From contig CALKYI010000327.1 of the NCBI GenBank assembly GCA_938003665.1, forward strand, positions 1 to 7,394: DNA of 7,394 nt, given 5' to 3'. Below are positions 6,213 through 7,394 of the stretch, piece by piece. The position numbers and the translations under genes were made by a program. The DNA is from an uncultured Flavobacteriales bacterium (lineage in GTDB: Bacteria > Bacteroidota > Bacteroidia > Flavobacteriales_D > Sanyastnellaceae). The notes beneath the pieces were generated by a model, which was not told the DNA's origin, did not search any database, and worked only from the letters and a program-made list of their open reading frames with translations. How positions within the stretch are numbered: the stretch's first letter is position 1; each line of letters opens with the position of its first letter.

Positions 6213-6947
6213 ATGTCCACTTCCAACGCGCCGGCTGACTTGTTTTTTGACCTCGATCGAACGCTGTGGGATTTTGACCGTAACTCGCGGGAAGCACTGG
6301 AAGAAATCTTCCTCGAAATTGCTCAACCCAGATTGCCCCAACACAGGACGGCTGCTGAATTCATTCCGGTGTACGAGGCAGAAAACGAGAAATGTTGGAA
6401 GGCGTACCGCGAAGGCCGCATCACGAAAGAACAACTCCGGCCCCTTCGTTTCCGCAAGGCCGTGGAAGGGTTGGGAATTCCCGCCTTTGATGGCATGGAA
6501 GCCTTGGCCGAGGCCATGGGAACCGCCTACGTGCAGCGGGCGCCGTATCGAACCGCTCTGTTTGATGGGGCCGTCGAAGTATGCCAAGCACTCAAAGCCC
6601 GTGGGCACCGCATGTTCATTTTAACCAATGGGTTTGAAGAGGTGCAGCACATCAAAGTCAACCGCAGTGGGCTCGAGCCGTTTTTTGACGGAGTGTTCAC
6701 AAGCGATGCGCTGGGCTTCAAAAAGCCGCATCCGGAGTGTTTTTCGAAAGGATTGGCGCTCGCCGATTCACAAGCGGACCGAGCGGTCATGATCGGTGAT
6801 GACTGGGAATGCGATGTGGACGGTGCGATGCAGGCCGGGTGGGGCGCCGTGCATTTTGACCCACATCAAGCGCCCAGCTTGTCAACCACTCCGCGCCGCG
6901 TCAACGAGCTGCGCACTTTACTCGAATTGGATTTTAATCAACGATAA
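6213..6947 (+). CDS. yjjG: HAD-superfamily hydrolase, YjjG/YfnB-type pyrimidine 5'-nucleotidase
   Basis: A 244-residue HAD phosphatase. Motif I is FFDLDRTLWDFD (nucleophile Asp13, acid Asp15), with the WDF text typical of YjjG/YfnB proteins. The alpha-helical C1 cap follows (about 20-110). Motif II is ILTNGF (Thr138), motif III is GFKKPHPECF (Lys170 or Lys171), and motif IV is MIGDDWECDVDGA (Asp196, Asp197). All catalytic residues are present. E. coli YjjG removes phosphate from UMP, dUMP, dTMP and damaged or non-canonical pyrimidine nucleotides, helping to keep them out of DNA; the same role here is inference. The ATG at 6213 was chosen over an ATG at 6198 and a TTG at 6186 because motif I then starts near residue 10, as in the family. 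It starts 19 bases after the membrane protein gene and is likely co-transcribed with upp. Confidence 0.88.
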   Translation: MSTSNAPADLFFDLDRTLWDFDRNSREALEEIFLEIAQPRLPQHRTAAEFIPVYEAENEKCWKAYREGRITKEQLRPLRFRKAVEGLGIPAFDGMEALAEAMGTAYVQRAPYRTALFDGAVEVCQALKARGHRMFILTNGFEEVQHIKVNRSGLEPFFDGVFTSDALGFKKPHPECFSKGLALADSQADRAVMIGDDWECDVDGAMQAGWGAVHFDPHQAPSLSTTPRRVNELRTLLELDFNQR

Positions 6948-6965
6948 CCTCGAACGACTGCTGCC

Positions 6966-7289
6966 ATGGCACAAGAAGAAAAGAAGAAGAAGCAACTGAA
7001 CATTGATTTGCCGGAGGAACTGGCGTCAGGGACGTACTCCAATCTCGCTGTGATCACCCACAGTCCGGTTGAATTCGTGGTGGATTTTGCCCAAGTGATG
7101 CCGGGGATGAACCAAGCCCAGGTGCGCAGCCGCATCATTTTGGCGCCGCACCATGCCAAGCGGTTGCTGCACGCATTGAGCGAAAACGTCAAGCGATTTG
7201 AGCAACAGCAGGGTCCCATCCAGCCGCCCAAAGGCAACCAGGATCCAGCCATGCCCCTGACGTTCAGTGGCCCTCAAGGAGAGGCCTAG
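6966..7289 (+). CDS. DUF3467 domain protein
   Basis: A 107-residue protein matching the DUF3467 (PF11950) type common in Bacteroidota. It has a Lys-rich N-terminus (EEKKKKQ, residues 4-10), then LNIDLPEELASGTYSNLAVI (11-30) and HSPVEFVVDFAQVMPG (32-47), followed by VRSRIILAPHHAKRLLHALSENVKRFE (53-79). The disordered tail (about 80-107) is rich in Gln, Pro and Gly. The family has no established function. The ATG at 6966 begins right at the usual M-(x)-KKKQLNI start and lies 18 bases after the nucleotidase stop, so it is likely the last gene of the run. I recall this family often sitting near rpoB-rpoC in related genomes; no such genes are in this window. Confidence 0.87.
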   Translation: MAQEEKKKKQLNIDLPEELASGTYSNLAVITHSPVEFVVDFAQVMPGMNQAQVRSRIILAPHHAKRLLHALSENVKRFEQQQGPIQPPKGNQDPAMPLTFSGPQGEA

Positions 7290-7346
7290 CCCAGGACGGT
7301 GCCCAGCACAACGCCCTGGCCTGCAAAGGCCGTGCAGCGTTCGGTG
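7286..7346 (-). CDS. Possible C-terminal end of a convergent gene, truncated by contig end
   Basis: On the minus strand a 19-codon open stretch ends with TAG at 7288-7286, overlapping the DUF3467 stop. Its translation, TERCTAFAGQGVVLGTVLG, has a composition that looks like real protein rather than an out-of-frame shadow. The same bases also contain a short imperfect inverted repeat (GGCC-TGCAAA-GGCC at 7318-7331), so an intergenic hairpin is an alternative. It is too short for a family call. Confidence 0.25.
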
Positions 7347-7394
7347 AGATCGGAAGAGCGTCGTGTAGGGAAAGAGTGTAGATCTCGGTGGTCG
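7347..7394. other. Illumina TruSeq adapter sequence (contamination)
   Basis: The last 48 bases begin AGATCGGAAGAGCGTCGTGT and continue into AGATCTCGGTGGTCG, which is the reverse complement of the TruSeq universal adapter including its P5 portion. It is library adapter read-through left untrimmed at the contig end. It is not part of the genome and should be removed before any annotation. Confidence 0.98.

Noticed and set aside
1..7346. CRISPR array, tRNA, rRNA, insertion sequence, phage or defence genes
   Set aside because: No direct-repeat array, tRNA-like cloverleaf, transposase or integrase motif, or defence-gene signature was seen on either strand; the regular repeats at the left end are protein propeller blades, not DNA spacers.

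Overview
The window looks like the end of a metagenomic or draft contig from a member of the Bacteroidota, probably a high-GC Flavobacteriales-type lineage. The evidence is a DUF3467 protein, a Bacteroidota-type polysaccharide-deacetylase-like protein, a YjjG-type HAD nucleotidase, a promoter of the Bacteroidota form (TAnnTTTG with a TTG-type element about 19 bp upstream), and no Shine-Dalgarno sites before the genes. The taxonomic call rests on protein style only; no search was run. The last 48 bases are not biological: they match the Illumina TruSeq adapter.

Layout. Positions 1-1289 (minus strand) hold most of a secreted FG-GAP/VCBS repeat protein of the CRTAC1 / ASPIC-UnbV type, cut by the contig edge just as its C-terminal ASPIC/UnbV domain begins. 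A gap of about 330 bp with an A+T-rich core and a strong hairpin separates it from the divergent rpsT gene (ribosomal protein S20, 1619-1870), which has its own promoter and a textbook terminator. After the terminator, seven genes run on the plus strand with very short gaps or overlaps: radC, a non-hydrolysing UDP-sugar 2-epimerase (wecB/wbpI-like), a polysaccharide-deacetylase-like protein, upp (uracil phosphoribosyltransferase), a small four-helix membrane protein, a YjjG-like HAD nucleotidase and a DUF3467 protein. The 57 bases before the adapter may hold the last codons of a convergent gene.

How the genes fit together. The epimerase overlaps the deacetylase-like gene, which suggests translational coupling and a shared role in an amino-sugar-containing surface polysaccharide. 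upp and the nucleotidase both act in pyrimidine nucleotide metabolism, with the unknown membrane protein between them. The whole run looks like a housekeeping operon rather than an island: there is no transposase, integrase, CRISPR array, toxin-antitoxin pair or phage gene.

No clearly new biological system is visible. The points most worth a second look are the upp 3' end, where one extra T appears to have removed the normal stop codon; the atypical catalytic motifs of the deacetylase-like protein; the upp / membrane protein / nucleotidase trio; and the unexplained hairpin upstream of rpsT.
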